32,217 nt of DNA, taken from IMG/VR virus record IMGVR_UViG_3300009085_000065, positions 1 through 32,217 of that record; one strand, written 5' to 3'. The notes below the pieces were generated by a model. It was not told where the DNA came from. It was given only the letters and a program-made list of their open reading frames with translations, and did not search any database. Below, one piece after another: positions 1-8,108 of the stretch. The position numbers were made by a program, and so were the translations under genes. The stretch comes from a virus. Each line of letters starts with the position of its first letter. Position 1 is the first letter of the stretch.

Positions 1-2
1 AC

Positions 3-233
3 ATCAGCGGCCCGATGCACCAGCACACGATTGATCCGCTATGGTCCCAGCAGCTGATACAACCAGTACAGGCTCCGGAGTACTACACGACAACTACAAC
101 TCAGGCGTCCGTGTGGCCCGCAGCGGTTAGCAAGGAGGACATAAAGGCGGCCTTGAAAGACGCCATTAAAGAGCTGCTGGCTGAGGATACGAGCTTCAAC
201 GGATGGTTGGTAAGAAGGCACGGTGTACGATGA
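3..233 (+). CDS. Hypothetical protein, 5' end probably outside window
   Basis: The frame is open from the left edge, and the first ATG (base 15) has no visible ribosome binding site, so the gene probably starts upstream. The visible part is about 76 residues. The N-terminal half is rich in Pro, Gln and Thr, with a run of five Thr. The C-terminal half has a short Lys/Glu/Ala stretch likely to form an amphipathic helix. I do not recognise a family. Its stop overlaps the ATG of the next gene (ATGA at 230-233), a coupling pattern used throughout the window, which supports it being real. Confidence 0.55.
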   Translation: MSGPMHQHTIDPLWSQQLIQPVQAPEYYTTTTTQASVWPAAVSKEDIKAALKDAIKELLAEDTSFNGWLVRRHGVR

Positions 234-493
234 AAGCCAACGAGATAGTGCTTACGATAGTGCAGATAGCGGCCCCGGTCTTCTGCTTTGCGGTAGGGCT
301 GCCCACGCAGGGATGGTTCCTGGTGGCGTGGATTGTGTTCTTTGGGGTTACGGAGCTAGTACTGAAGAAGATGACTGGAAAGACTCTGAGCCAATGGGTC
401 TGGACTAAACCGACGTGGGTTAGAGTCGTGCTGTCCGCTTTAATGATAGGAGGAATGCTAGCGCTCGGATGGCACTTCATATGGGGAGCGTAA
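230..493 (+). CDS. Small membrane protein with two or three hydrophobic segments
   Basis: An 87-residue protein. I chose the ATG at 230, overlapping the previous stop, rather than the upstream GTG-type start at 203, because the 230 start fits the coupling seen elsewhere. Hydrophobic stretches at about residues 7-24 and 28-42 are followed by a Lys-rich loop, and a further hydrophobic segment lies near residues 66-85. It probably sits in the host inner membrane or was captured from the early or middle region of the phage. No catalytic motif is visible. A holin-like role is possible from size and topology alone, but nothing specific supports it. Confidence 0.6.
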   Translation: MKANEIVLTIVQIAAPVFCFAVGLPTQGWFLVAWIVFFGVTELVLKKMTGKTLSQWVWTKPTWVRVVLSALMIGGMLALGWHFIWGA

Positions 494-531
494 GGGCTGC
501 TAGAAGACCGTGCCCAAGGGTAGGGCCGAAC

Positions 532-774
532 ATGCTCATCAAGACGCGATACGTGCGCAAGTACAAGAACAAGTGCGCCGTGTGCGGGCACACGCTGAGC
601 GTGTACAACAAGAACAAGTACTGCTTCGTCCACATGATGAAGGGCTTCGATATCGAGTGGTCGAATATGCAGCGGAAGCAGTACACGGCTAACAGGAGCC
701 ATAGGCTGGAGCTGCAAGCGGCCTATAGGCGCAGCAAAGGAGCGAAGAAACGATGCCTAACATCTTCCCGGTGA
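532..774 (+). CDS. Small basic zinc-finger protein
   Basis: An 80-residue protein with a C15-x2-C18-G ... C31-x2-H34 zinc-binding pattern, in the context LSxYNxxxxC. That arrangement is common in small bacterial and phage DNA-binding or regulatory proteins. The rest is strongly basic (many Lys and Arg), consistent with nucleic-acid binding. The ATG at 532 is preferred because the residues upstream (ATG at 481) look unlike a protein N-terminus and 532 has purine-rich sequence ahead of it. The C-terminus overlaps the start of the next gene. It could be a small transcription factor placed just before the terminase promoter. Zinc binding follows from the motif; the regulatory role is a guess. Confidence 0.55.
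   Translation: MLIKTRYVRKYKNKCAVCGHTLSVYNKNKYCFVHMMKGFDIEWSNMQRKQYTANRSHRLELQAAYRRSKGAKKRCLTSSR
736..742 (+). promoter_or_regulatory. Ribosome binding site of the 48-residue membrane protein
   Basis: AAAGGAG lies 10 bases before the ATG at 753, inside the end of the preceding gene. It fixes the start of a gene too short to be found by length filters. Confidence 0.6.
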
Positions 775-899
775 TCGTGATCGGCATGAGCTTCTGGGCG
801 GGGATCGTGTACGCCGTACAGCGCATGCCGCTGCACGCAGCGTACTGGTTCCTAGCCGGATCACTGAACGTGTGCGTGCTGTTCATGAAAGAAATATAA
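753..899 (+). CDS. 48-residue two-segment membrane protein
   Basis: A 48-codon gene starting MPNIFPVIVIG and ending at TAA (897-899). It has a good AAAGGAG ribosome binding site and overlaps the preceding zinc-finger gene by 22 bases. Two hydrophobic segments (about residues 4-21 and 29-45) are separated by a short turn containing Gln, Arg, Met and Pro, which gives a hairpin-like membrane protein. No family is recognised. It is the last gene before the terminase promoter, so it probably closes a separate transcription unit. Confidence 0.5.
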   Translation: MPNIFPVIVIGMSFWAGIVYAVQRMPLHAAYWFLAGSLNVCVLFMKEI

Positions 900-907
900 G
901 AAAAACG

Positions 908-936
908 TTGACTGTTCCGCCACAGCAGTGTAGTAT
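908..936 (+). promoter_or_regulatory. Sigma70-type promoter for the late genes
   Basis: A -35 box TTGACT (908-913), a 17-base spacer and a -10 box TAGTAT (931-936) preceded by TG. This is a near-consensus housekeeping promoter with the optimal spacing. Seven bases past the -10 box is base 943, the A of the terminase small subunit ATG, and no ribosome binding site lies between. It is the only strong promoter I noticed by eye, and it sits where a late operon would begin. Whether it is used was not tested. Confidence 0.65.
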
Positions 937-942
937 CAAATC

Positions 943-1323
943 ATGGAACGGTCACTTATAGAAACCTATATATTGTACCGTATAAACCCGGACAACGACG
1001 ACAAAGCGGATAGCTTCTTTGCGTCGTCGTTCGGGTTTTCTATTGATGAGCTCAAGAAAGCCAAGAGACAGAACAAGGACTGGGCCAAGAAGGTCCTCGA
1101 GGGACGACGTAAGCAGTATGCAGAGCATATCCTCGGAGTAGATAAAGCGCTATTCCAAGCCGCCAAAGCAGGAGACACCAAGGCGGCTGATTTATTATAT
1201 AGGAGGTTTGATGGATGGGATCCCCGTACCGTCGAGCAGACGAACAACTTCTATAACTTCTCGGATATCGTTAAGGAGATGAAGGGGAAGCAGAACGTTC
1301 GGATCATCAAAAGGGATTTATGA
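943..1323 (+). CDS. Terminase small subunit (probable)
   Basis: A 126-residue protein directly upstream of, and overlapping, the terminase large subunit (ATGA at 1320-1323). The C-terminal half contains the stretch AAKAGDTKAADLLYRRFDGW, which resembles small terminase subunits where a GD-x-x-AA-x-LL segment recurs. Such proteins form rings that bind the packaging site and feed DNA to the motor. The N-terminal half is charged and helical. The ATG at 943 has no ribosome binding site and coincides with the predicted transcription start, so the message may be leaderless. The identification rests on position and the short motif. Confidence 0.7.
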   Translation: MERSLIETYILYRINPDNDDKADSFFASSFGFSIDELKKAKRQNKDWAKKVLEGRRKQYAEHILGVDKALFQAAKAGDTKAADLLYRRFDGWDPRTVEQTNNFYNFSDIVKEMKGKQNVRIIKRDL

Positions 1324-2741
1324 CGGATAAGATATCTTCCGACGACGCCAAGCTATTGCTTGAGAGATGCAGCGAAGATCCAGTGTATTTCTTGACGGAG
1401 ATACTGGGAGTAGAGCCGTGGGAAAAGCAAAAACAGATCATCGAAAGTGTAAGGGACAATCAATACACTGTAGTAGCAAGTGGTCACGGGGTTGGCAAAA
1501 CGTTTGTGTCAGCCTGTACAGCGCTGTGGTTCCTGTTCACGCACTACCAGAGCCGAGTAATTACAACCGCTCCTACGAACCGACAGGTGGAGAGCATACT
1601 GTGGGCGGAGATTTGGAATTTATACAACAACAGTCGAGTCCCCTTGGGTGGACGGCTGCTGAAGACAGCATTGAACATCGAGGAAAAGTGGTTCGCTTTA
1701 GGGCTGTCCACTGACGATCCGGATAGATTTCAAGGGCACCATGCCCAGCACTTGCTTTTAATTATGGATGAAGCGCCGGGCGTCGATCCGAAGATTTACG
1801 AAGCGTCGCAGGGTATTTTGACGCAGGCGCACAGCAAATGTTTACTGATTGGAAACCCGACGAGTTCTTCGGGGCCGTTCTTTGATAAGTTCAGCAATTC
1901 CAGATGGACGAAATTTCATATTTCATGCTATGATTCTCCGGCGATAGAAGAGCCAGAGAAGTATCCAGCGTTGACGACGATGAACTGGATCCTCGAGAGG
2001 AAAGAGGAGTGGGGCGAGCACTCACCGATGTTCCAATCCCGCGTTCTCGGACAGTTCCCAGTGGAAGGTGAGGACACGTTGATCCCTTTAGCGTGGTGCG
2101 AGCGGGCTGTGACACGGGGGCAGAAGAAACCTATCGTGGCCTCGGATAAAATATATTTAGGACTTGACGTTGCGCGGTACGGCACGAACAAGACAGTGTT
2201 GACGACGTATCAGCCGGATAATGTGAAGAGCATCTCGTCCATTCAGAATAGGTCGACGATGGATGCAGTGAACCTCGTCGTGAGAGAAGCCATAGCAGCA
2301 GGCGCCAAACTGATGCAGGTTACCGTCGACGATACAGGGTTAGGCGGCGGTGTGGTGGATAGGTTGAGAGAGCTTGGGTACCCGGTGCTTGCAGTGAACT
2401 TTAGCCAGAAGCCAACGGATCAGATGCACTTTAGGGCGATCCGTGATGAGATCTTCTGGAACCTGAGGGAGATGTTCAGGTCAGATGAGATTTCTATTCC
2501 GCAGAACGACACGTTGATGGCACAGTTGTCGTCGATAAAGTACAAGATCAATCCTAGAAATGGACGGATAGAGATAGAGAACAAGGATGAGATGAAGAAA
2601 CGGGGCATGGTGAGTCCCGACGAGGCGGATAGCTTAGCGATTGCGGTGTGGGGAGCGAGAAGGATGAATGGATCAATACGGTTTCGTAGGCAAACTTCTT
2701 CAAAAGATTATACTTATTTAAACGATAAGGTGTATTATTAG
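1320..2741 (+). CDS. terL: Terminase large subunit (packaging ATPase and nuclease)
   Basis: A 473-residue motor that translocates DNA into the prohead and cuts concatemers. The ATPase domain has Walker A SGHGVGKT at 54-61, Walker B LLIMDE at 146-151 and a coupling motif GNPT at 178-181. The C-terminal RNase H-like nuclease has its acidic residues in GLDVARYG (D283), VTVDDTG (D337/D338) and DEADSLAIA (D437), the usual three-site pattern. Length is normal for the family. It starts at an ATG overlapping the small subunit stop, so the two are translationally coupled. This is the most secure assignment in the window, and it would be a good marker for placing the phage in a tree. Confidence 0.97.
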   Translation: MTDKISSDDAKLLLERCSEDPVYFLTEILGVEPWEKQKQIIESVRDNQYTVVASGHGVGKTFVSACTALWFLFTHYQSRVITTAPTNRQVESILWAEIWNLYNNSRVPLGGRLLKTALNIEEKWFALGLSTDDPDRFQGHHAQHLLLIMDEAPGVDPKIYEASQGILTQAHSKCLLIGNPTSSSGPFFDKFSNSRWTKFHISCYDSPAIEEPEKYPALTTMNWILERKEEWGEHSPMFQSRVLGQFPVEGEDTLIPLAWCERAVTRGQKKPIVASDKIYLGLDVARYGTNKTVLTTYQPDNVKSISSIQNRSTMDAVNLVVREAIAAGAKLMQVTVDDTGLGGGVVDRLRELGYPVLAVNFSQKPTDQMHFRAIRDEIFWNLREMFRSDEISIPQNDTLMAQLSSIKYKINPRNGRIEIENKDEMKKRGMVSPDEADSLAIAVWGARRMNGSIRFRRQTSSKDYTYLNDKVYY

Positions 2742-2885
2742 ATGAGTCCTTTTAAGTCAGAGAAACAACGTAAATATCTTTGGGCAAATGAGCCGGCTAT
2801 TGCAAAGCGTTGGACGAAGAAGTACGGAAGCAAACCTGTCGGTAAAAAGACAGTTATGGATAAATTTAAGACAAAGGAAAAGTGA
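2742..2885 (+). CDS. 47-residue basic protein between terminase and portal
   Basis: A short gene that fills the gap between terL and portal exactly. Its ATG follows the terL TAG directly, and its TGA shares a base with the portal ATG. The product begins MSPFKSEKQRKYLWANEP, then IAKRW, and ends in a Lys-rich tail (about one third Lys or Arg). The pattern K-S-x-K-Q-R-x-x-x-A-N-x-P-x-I-A-x-x-W is one I recognise as recurrent in tiny phage proteins near packaging and portal genes. Function is unknown. A DNA- or head-associated role is only inferred from charge and place. Confidence 0.75.
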   Translation: MSPFKSEKQRKYLWANEPAIAKRWTKKYGSKPVGKKTVMDKFKTKEK

Positions 2886-5116
2886 TGGCCAGAGAGCTTA
2901 AAGACGAACGAGAAGGGTCTCCTGATGTAGAAGATTCAACGTCTTCTACACCTTTGAATCCTCTGCTTCTAAAGGTAGATGAGGATAAGCAGAAAGAACT
3001 TGTTGCGGTTATCATGGAGGATTACAGAAACGCTAAAGAGGCGCGAGAGCAGACGGATTGGGGAACGGATAAGGCAGGTAAGGGAATAGATTTCGATACG
3101 AAGTATGCGGATCTTGTTGCGTTGTACGAAGGAGCTGATGTTATTCGTCCGGAGTCTTGGATGTGCGGACGGAGCCTTAAACTTGCCCAGGGAATTGTTG
3201 AGATGTTGGTGGCTAGGTTGTTCCCGGCGATATGGAATGAAGATACGATTCGATGGAAGCCAGTCGAGTACACGGACAAGAAGAGAACTGAAGACGTTAA
3301 CAAAATTATGAAGTGGGTGTTTGAAGTCTGGATGAAGATCCGAAGAGATGTCCTAGACTTGGTGCGAATTTGCATCAGTATGGGGACGTCATTCACAGAA
3401 ATATATTGGTATGTTAAGAAGCACGACTTAGGAGACATTAAAAAAGAACCAGTGCTTGATCCAGCAACTGGTGCTCCGGTCCTGGATGAGATGGGAAGTC
3501 CGCAGACCATCGAAACAAAGATGTTGCAAGTCGAAGAACGTCCTGCCATAAAACACATCGCGTTGACTCATGTTCTCACCCAACCAGGTGCTACAGATAT
3601 TCAAAAAGAACCTATCATTAAATTGGAAAATTATTATTACTATGAACTGGAACAGGAACAGCTTGAGGGCACTGTACAGAATATCACTGATAAACTTAAA
3701 GATTCTATTGATAAGACTATCTTTACGAAGTTCGGTGCTGAACTTGAGAAGGCAGAGAAGATCCAAGATTTAAATGCCAAGCGAAGAAACTCAGTGGTTG
3801 AGTGTATCACTTGGTACGGGCCGTATGATGTCAATGAGGACGGGTTCCCGGAGGAGATTGCTGTACGCGTCGCTGTTAAGGATGAGATTTATCTTCAAGG
3901 ATACGAGCTTTCCAAGATATCCCGTAAGGGAGAACGGCCTATCGTTCAAACAAACTTCTTAAATCGCATGTTTAAGTTACTGGGCATAGGAGTTCTTGAG
4001 CAAGTGAAACCTTTGGCCGAGGAGATAGACGCTTGTTTCAGACAACTTCAAGATGCGAATACACTAGGGATTATGAAGTGGGGATTCTATGATCCTAATA
4101 GTGACTATGATCCCGAGGAGCATGTGGCGAAACCTCGAGCTATGTACCCAGTAACTAATCCTCAACAGAACGTGTATTTTCCTGATATGAATATTCCAAT
4201 CGAACGGTTGATTAACGCTGTTCGATTGCTTATGGAATTTGTAGAAAGACTGACAGCAGCCTCCTCTTATATTATGGGAAAGGAGTCTGACGTCGTGGGA
4301 GGATCAGGTACGGCCACACGCACTCAAGCAATCGTATCTTCTGCGGACGCACGTTTCAATCTTCCGGCTATGAACATACGTGATGGAATAGCTGATATAT
4401 GCACGCAGATATTTGATCTTTGCTTCCTTAATATGCCCGATGGGTTGGAGAAGCGTATTCTTGGGGAGAGCCACGAGCCTATCTTCGAGAGTGGAGAGGC
4501 CATCAAACAAGCATTCTACACGAGAATGGACTGCTATCTTGAGCCAAATGCTGCGTTTGGTGACGTGAATACCATGCGTGAACTGGCAACTATACTTTAT
4601 GACAAGTTCGTTCTAGGAGGAAACCCTCTAGTAATCGGATCTGTAGACCGTCTTTATCACGCATCTGCAAATGTTTTTAGAGCATATGGAGAGGAGCCGA
4701 AAGAATGGCTTGGTACTGCTCCAGTAACGAAAGAAACGAGTGACCCTATTGAGGAACACACTATTATAAGAGAAGGACGTGTGATTTCTCCGGAACCTCA
4801 AGAGAATCATCTTGAGCACATCATGACTCATACACAAATGCTACAGACTCCAGAAATTATTACTTGGCCAAAAGAAGCTGTCCAAGTTCTTACGGCTCAT
4901 GTAGAGCAGCACAAGAGTGCCATGATGATGATAATGCAGTTCCAAAACCAGGGTAAAAAGGGGGAGAGTGGTGGACAGGGAGGAAACGATAAAAAGGCAG
5001 GAGGATCTAAGTCAGCTGCAGGAAAACCGGGTGTTTCAGGAAATGCTGACCCAGCTTCAAGTGCGGCTGAAAACCAAACGCAAGGAACAACGCTCGGCTC
5101 TGCTGCAATCGGATAG
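2885..5116 (+). CDS. Portal protein, large P22-like type
   Basis: A 743-residue protein following terL. It forms the dodecameric ring at the head vertex through which DNA passes. Supporting features are length (P22-type portals are about 700-770 residues), position, an early segment around RPESWMCGR (about residue 85-95), a central alpha/beta body, and a glycine-, lysine- and glutamine-rich C-terminus (about 680-743) that is low-complexity. I chose the ATG at 2885, one codon after a GTG at 2882. AAGGAAAAG precedes it and TGATG overlaps the previous gene. The tail of the coding region also encodes the start of another gene in a different frame. Confidence 0.85.
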   Translation: MARELKDEREGSPDVEDSTSSTPLNPLLLKVDEDKQKELVAVIMEDYRNAKEAREQTDWGTDKAGKGIDFDTKYADLVALYEGADVIRPESWMCGRSLKLAQGIVEMLVARLFPAIWNEDTIRWKPVEYTDKKRTEDVNKIMKWVFEVWMKIRRDVLDLVRICISMGTSFTEIYWYVKKHDLGDIKKEPVLDPATGAPVLDEMGSPQTIETKMLQVEERPAIKHIALTHVLTQPGATDIQKEPIIKLENYYYYELEQEQLEGTVQNITDKLKDSIDKTIFTKFGAELEKAEKIQDLNAKRRNSVVECITWYGPYDVNEDGFPEEIAVRVAVKDEIYLQGYELSKISRKGERPIVQTNFLNRMFKLLGIGVLEQVKPLAEEIDACFRQLQDANTLGIMKWGFYDPNSDYDPEEHVAKPRAMYPVTNPQQNVYFPDMNIPIERLINAVRLLMEFVERLTAASSYIMGKESDVVGGSGTATRTQAIVSSADARFNLPAMNIRDGIADICTQIFDLCFLNMPDGLEKRILGESHEPIFESGEAIKQAFYTRMDCYLEPNAAFGDVNTMRELATILYDKFVLGGNPLVIGSVDRLYHASANVFRAYGEEPKEWLGTAPVTKETSDPIEEHTIIREGRVISPEPQENHLEHIMTHTQMLQTPEIITWPKEAVQVLTAHVEQHKSAMMMIMQFQNQGKKGESGGQGGNDKKAGGSKSAAGKPGVSGNADPASSAAENQTQGTTLGSAAIG

Positions 5117-5225
5117 TTTGTTAGTTTTCCGTATCGAGGGGGAGATAGCAGGAGTCGAAGAGGCATTGAAGATTTATGATTCTTTAATGTCTAGTAAAAA
5201 GGAGATTCCCACCGTAACTTACTAA
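4971..5225 (+). CDS. Coiled-coil protein overlapping the portal gene
   Basis: A protein of about 84 residues whose first 48 codons lie inside the portal gene in another frame and whose last part extends alone to 5225. Without it, 5117-5236 would be empty. GTG starts at 4968 and 4971 follow AAGGGGGAG (4959-4966); 4971 has the better spacing, and an ATG at 5043 is a fallback. The sequence is charged and helical. Near the end is R-I-E-G-E-I-A-G-V-E-E-A-L, resembling the short RGEIxGLxxAL helices of small proteins often found after portals in short-tailed phages. It may be a minor head or scaffold cofactor. Function unknown. Confidence 0.55.
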   Translation: MDREETIKRQEDLSQLQENRVFQEMLTQLQVRLKTKRKEQRSALLQSDSLLVFRIEGEIAGVEEALKIYDSLMSSKKEIPTVTY

Positions 5226-5236
5226 GTGGAGGATGT

Positions 5237-6052
5237 ATGCCCAAACCGAATGATGAAGAAAAAAACGAAGGGGAGAAGGACGAAATTGAACTCGAAATAG
5301 ATGAAGGAAATATAAATCTAGACGAGGGGATGGAAGTAGATTTAGAGGAAGATAAGGAAAAAGAAGAAAGAGAAGAGAAGGAAAGAAACAAAGCGTTTGC
5401 CAGCATGAGGATTGAGAACAAGCGTCTTCAGGAGCAACTTGATAAGATACAAGCACAGTTAGAAACACCAAAGCCGCAACAGGACTATACTCCAGTTAAT
5501 GACGGAGTTCCTAGGACCGATGCAGAGTGGGACGCTCTAGCAGATAAGGACTGGAAAAAAGCAGTAGACATTAGAGCCAATATGAATGCACAGAATGTAT
5601 TGGCCGCTAATCAACAGGCGTCAAGAGTTCAAGAGGAGTTGGAGAAAGCAAAAGCAAAAGTGCTTGAGCGACATCCTGAACTTAATGATAATTCTAGTGA
5701 AAAGGCCAGGATATTTCTTCAAGTTCTTAATAATAACCCCGATTATGTAAATCATCCAAAGGGTCCCATCTATGCTATGCGGGATATGGAAGATCACATG
5801 GAAACGGTACTGGGGTATAAACGCGAAGATATTGTATCCGCGGAGCGCAATGGGGCTCAGCGAGAGGCTAGTAGGCAGCACCGGATTGTGCTTAACAAGG
5901 GAGGCGGCAAGACGCCGGCGAGTGAGGGGAACAAGGTCACTATCTCGAAAGAGGAAGCCGAGTTTTGCAAGATTCAAGGATTGGATCCTAAGGAGTTCGC
6001 CAAAACTAAACAGAAGTTAGCTAAATCCGGTAAAGAAGGAGTTACAATATGA
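5237..6052 (+). CDS. Scaffolding protein (putative)
   Basis: A 271-residue protein between portal and capsid, the usual place for a scaffold. Residues 1-55 are extremely acidic (Asp/Glu runs) and are followed by a helical, coiled-coil-like stretch at about 55-75 and 125-145. The C-terminal 45 residues are Lys-rich with a helical hairpin-like ending. This acidic-helical-basic layout matches scaffolds, whose basic C-terminus binds the coat protein. A GGAGG site precedes the ATG. No protease motif is visible, so the scaffold is probably released or degraded without a linked protease. Confidence 0.7.
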   Translation: MPKPNDEEKNEGEKDEIELEIDEGNINLDEGMEVDLEEDKEKEEREEKERNKAFASMRIENKRLQEQLDKIQAQLETPKPQQDYTPVNDGVPRTDAEWDALADKDWKKAVDIRANMNAQNVLAANQQASRVQEELEKAKAKVLERHPELNDNSSEKARIFLQVLNNNPDYVNHPKGPIYAMRDMEDHMETVLGYKREDIVSAERNGAQREASRQHRIVLNKGGGKTPASEGNKVTISKEEAEFCKIQGLDPKEFAKTKQKLAKSGKEGVTI

Positions 6053-6621
6053 GCCCTACTAAAAAGACAGACACAGATTTTCAAGAAGCACCTTTAGTGG
6101 TGGAGGAACCCACGGCAGGTCCTCGTACGGTAGAAGTGTTATCCACACAAGATTCAGCGGTGGCTGATCTTGTAAAAGAGGCTCCAAGCACGGCAGAGGT
6201 TGAGCGTGCAATAGAGTCTATGAGAGATAACAAGCTGCCAAATATTCTTGAGTTGCCAGAGGAATGCAAACCGCTTTATAAGGTTAAATATCGGTTTCGC
6301 TGGTTAGCGAAGGATAAGAACCTTGAAGCCAAACTCCGTAGCAGCATATGGACGCTGTGTACGAGAAATAATTCGCCTTACATTAAAAAGCATCGCTTTA
6401 AATCCCATGGCGCTGTTGAACAGGCTGGGATGCTTCTGGCATTTGCATCGGAAGATGTGGCCAAGATTCGTGAAGAGGCTCCGGCAAAACGTAGTGCTGC
6501 GTTGGTTAAGCACTATACGGAGGATCTTGCTAAATCAGGAAGCAAGGAGAAGGGTGGATTTTATCAGCCCGACACCAGTGGTGAGGAAGGCGAATCGGAC
6601 GAAGGCTTAGTAATGGAATAA
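6049..6621 (+). CDS. Unknown head-region protein
   Basis: A 190-residue protein coupled to the scaffold by an ATGA overlap. The first 70 residues are Pro/Glu/Ala-rich and probably disordered. A compact, basic central part (about 75-160) contains YKVKYRFRWLAKD and a conserved-looking segment YIKKHRFKSHGAVEQAGMLL. The C-terminal 25 residues are acidic. I do not recognise the family. Its place between scaffold and decoration protein suggests a head assembly or minor capsid role. The basic core between acidic ends could bind DNA or the coat, but this is inference. Confidence 0.65.
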   Translation: MSPTKKTDTDFQEAPLVVEEPTAGPRTVEVLSTQDSAVADLVKEAPSTAEVERAIESMRDNKLPNILELPEECKPLYKVKYRFRWLAKDKNLEAKLRSSIWTLCTRNNSPYIKKHRFKSHGAVEQAGMLLAFASEDVAKIREEAPAKRSAALVKHYTEDLAKSGSKEKGGFYQPDTSGEEGESDEGLVME

Positions 6622-6637
6622 ACTTAAAGGAGTAACG

Positions 6638-7198
6638 ATGGCCAATTTAAACTTCCCACGAGGTTTACAGCCATACGGTAATCTTCTTAGAGTGACTGAA
6701 TATAAACTTTCTGCCGGTTATGCACAGGATCTTTTCATCTATGATCCTGTCATTGCCATCGCTACTGGACGTGATGTTAATATCGCCACGGCTGGTACGG
6801 GAAATCCCATAACAGGGTCCATTCTTGCTATCTATGATAGCAATAAGGTTCCTCTGGCATATTGGGACAGTGGGCATTCCGGTGAAGGATATGTTCTTGT
6901 GGCCGATGATCCTCAGCAGCTTTTTGTCTGCCAAGGTGATGGCGCTGTGTCATTCTTAGACGAAGATGACTGTAGTGGAAACTTGAATCTCGTCAGTGCA
7001 GCAGGTAGCACTGTAAATTACCTGAGTGGCTGGCAATTAGACGACTCTCAGACAGCTGGAAACGTGGCAGCTGACCAAGTTCGTTTGATTCGTCCAGTAG
7101 ATCGAGTAGACAACACAGTCGGTATCGCAAATGCCGATTGGATTGTTAGAATCAATAACCATACGCAATCCGTCGGCATTGTCGGCGTAGGCGTCTAA
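6638..7198 (+). CDS. Head decoration-like protein
   Basis: A 186-residue protein directly ahead of the major capsid gene, preceded by AAAGGAG. It is rich in Gly, Val, Asp and Thr with alternating hydrophobic residues, which suggests an all-beta fold. The N-terminus is MANLNFPRGLQPYG, a start style I know from small phage structural proteins beside capsid genes. Cement or decoration proteins bind the capsid surface and stabilise it against DNA pressure. The assignment comes from neighbourhood and composition, with no diagnostic motif. Confidence 0.6.
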   Translation: MANLNFPRGLQPYGNLLRVTEYKLSAGYAQDLFIYDPVIAIATGRDVNIATAGTGNPITGSILAIYDSNKVPLAYWDSGHSGEGYVLVADDPQQLFVCQGDGAVSFLDEDDCSGNLNLVSAAGSTVNYLSGWQLDDSQTAGNVAADQVRLIRPVDRVDNTVGIANADWIVRINNHTQSVGIVGVGV

Positions 7199-7209
7199 GG
7201 AGATAACCA

Positions 7210-8100
7210 ATGAATAGATCACAATTCAGCAAATCAGTAGTTCCTGGTTTGTTCTCCTTCATGTCTACATCCTTTCGGGAGAGAGCTCCGTTTTATTCGC
7301 AGATCTCAACCGTTAAGACATCACGGAGGGCGTACGAGGAATCTGCATATTATGCAGGGTTAGGGCTTTTACCTGAAAAGCCAGAAGGTGAAGCTATCAG
7401 TTATGATGACTTCATCCAAGGTCCGACCAAACGCTGGGTCCATAGGACTTATGCGCTTGGTGTTCGTATCACAGAGGAAATGATCGAAGACTCTTTGTAT
7501 CCTGATATCCCAACAGAGATGTCGGATATGACTAAAGAGCTCGGTCGCTCTGCTCGTGAGACCATTGAAATTCTCGTCCATGACGCGTACAATGGAAACA
7601 CGAAAACCGCTGGCGATGGCCTGGCTATCTTCAGCAATGTCCACACCAAACTCGGTGGGGGCACCTGGTCGAACTTGATGACTCCTGGTGCTGACTTGCC
7701 TGCTTCTTCGTTGAGGCAAGCAATTCAGAACTTCGAGAACACCACGGATGACCGGAGCAAACAACAGGTGTTGATCCCGAAAATCTTAATGGTCACACCT
7801 TCGGACGAGTGGAAAGCTCGTGAGTTGTTAAACTCGGCTTACGATCCGGAAAGCGCTGAAAACGCAATCAACCCAATTCAATCCCGGAACCTAAAGATGC
7901 TTGTGAATCCGTATCTTACGGACGCAGACACCTGGTTCTTGCTTGGAGAGAAGAATCCGTTGACCACGTTCATGCGCAGACAAGTACGGTTCGCAAAGGA
8001 TGGGGATTTTGAAACTGGCGATGCCAAGTTCAAAACCAGCTTCCGTATTTCTACGGAAGTCAACTATCCGATGGGACTTTACAAAGTCGCCGGAGTGTAG
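7210..8100 (+). CDS. Major capsid protein
   Basis: A 296-residue protein that should build the icosahedral shell with the HK97 fold. The region YDDFIQGPTKRWVHRTYALG followed by VRITEEMIEDS, and later DGLAIFSNVHTKLGGGTWSN, resembles the Mu gpT-like branch of capsid proteins. Length is typical. The gene lies after scaffold and decoration genes, has GGAGAT before its ATG, and is followed by the strongest hairpin in the window, as expected for the most heavily expressed gene. No long N-terminal pro-region or protease is evident. Confidence 0.85.
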   Translation: MNRSQFSKSVVPGLFSFMSTSFRERAPFYSQISTVKTSRRAYEESAYYAGLGLLPEKPEGEAISYDDFIQGPTKRWVHRTYALGVRITEEMIEDSLYPDIPTEMSDMTKELGRSARETIEILVHDAYNGNTKTAGDGLAIFSNVHTKLGGGTWSNLMTPGADLPASSLRQAIQNFENTTDDRSKQQVLIPKILMVTPSDEWKARELLNSAYDPESAENAINPIQSRNLKMLVNPYLTDADTWFLLGEKNPLTTFMRRQVRFAKDGDFETGDAKFKTSFRISTEVNYPMGLYKVAGV

Positions 8101-8108
8101 TTAATATA

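Noticed and set aside
3022-3558. 178-codon minus-strand frame in the portal gene
   Set aside because: Complement of the well-supported portal frame; no independent support.
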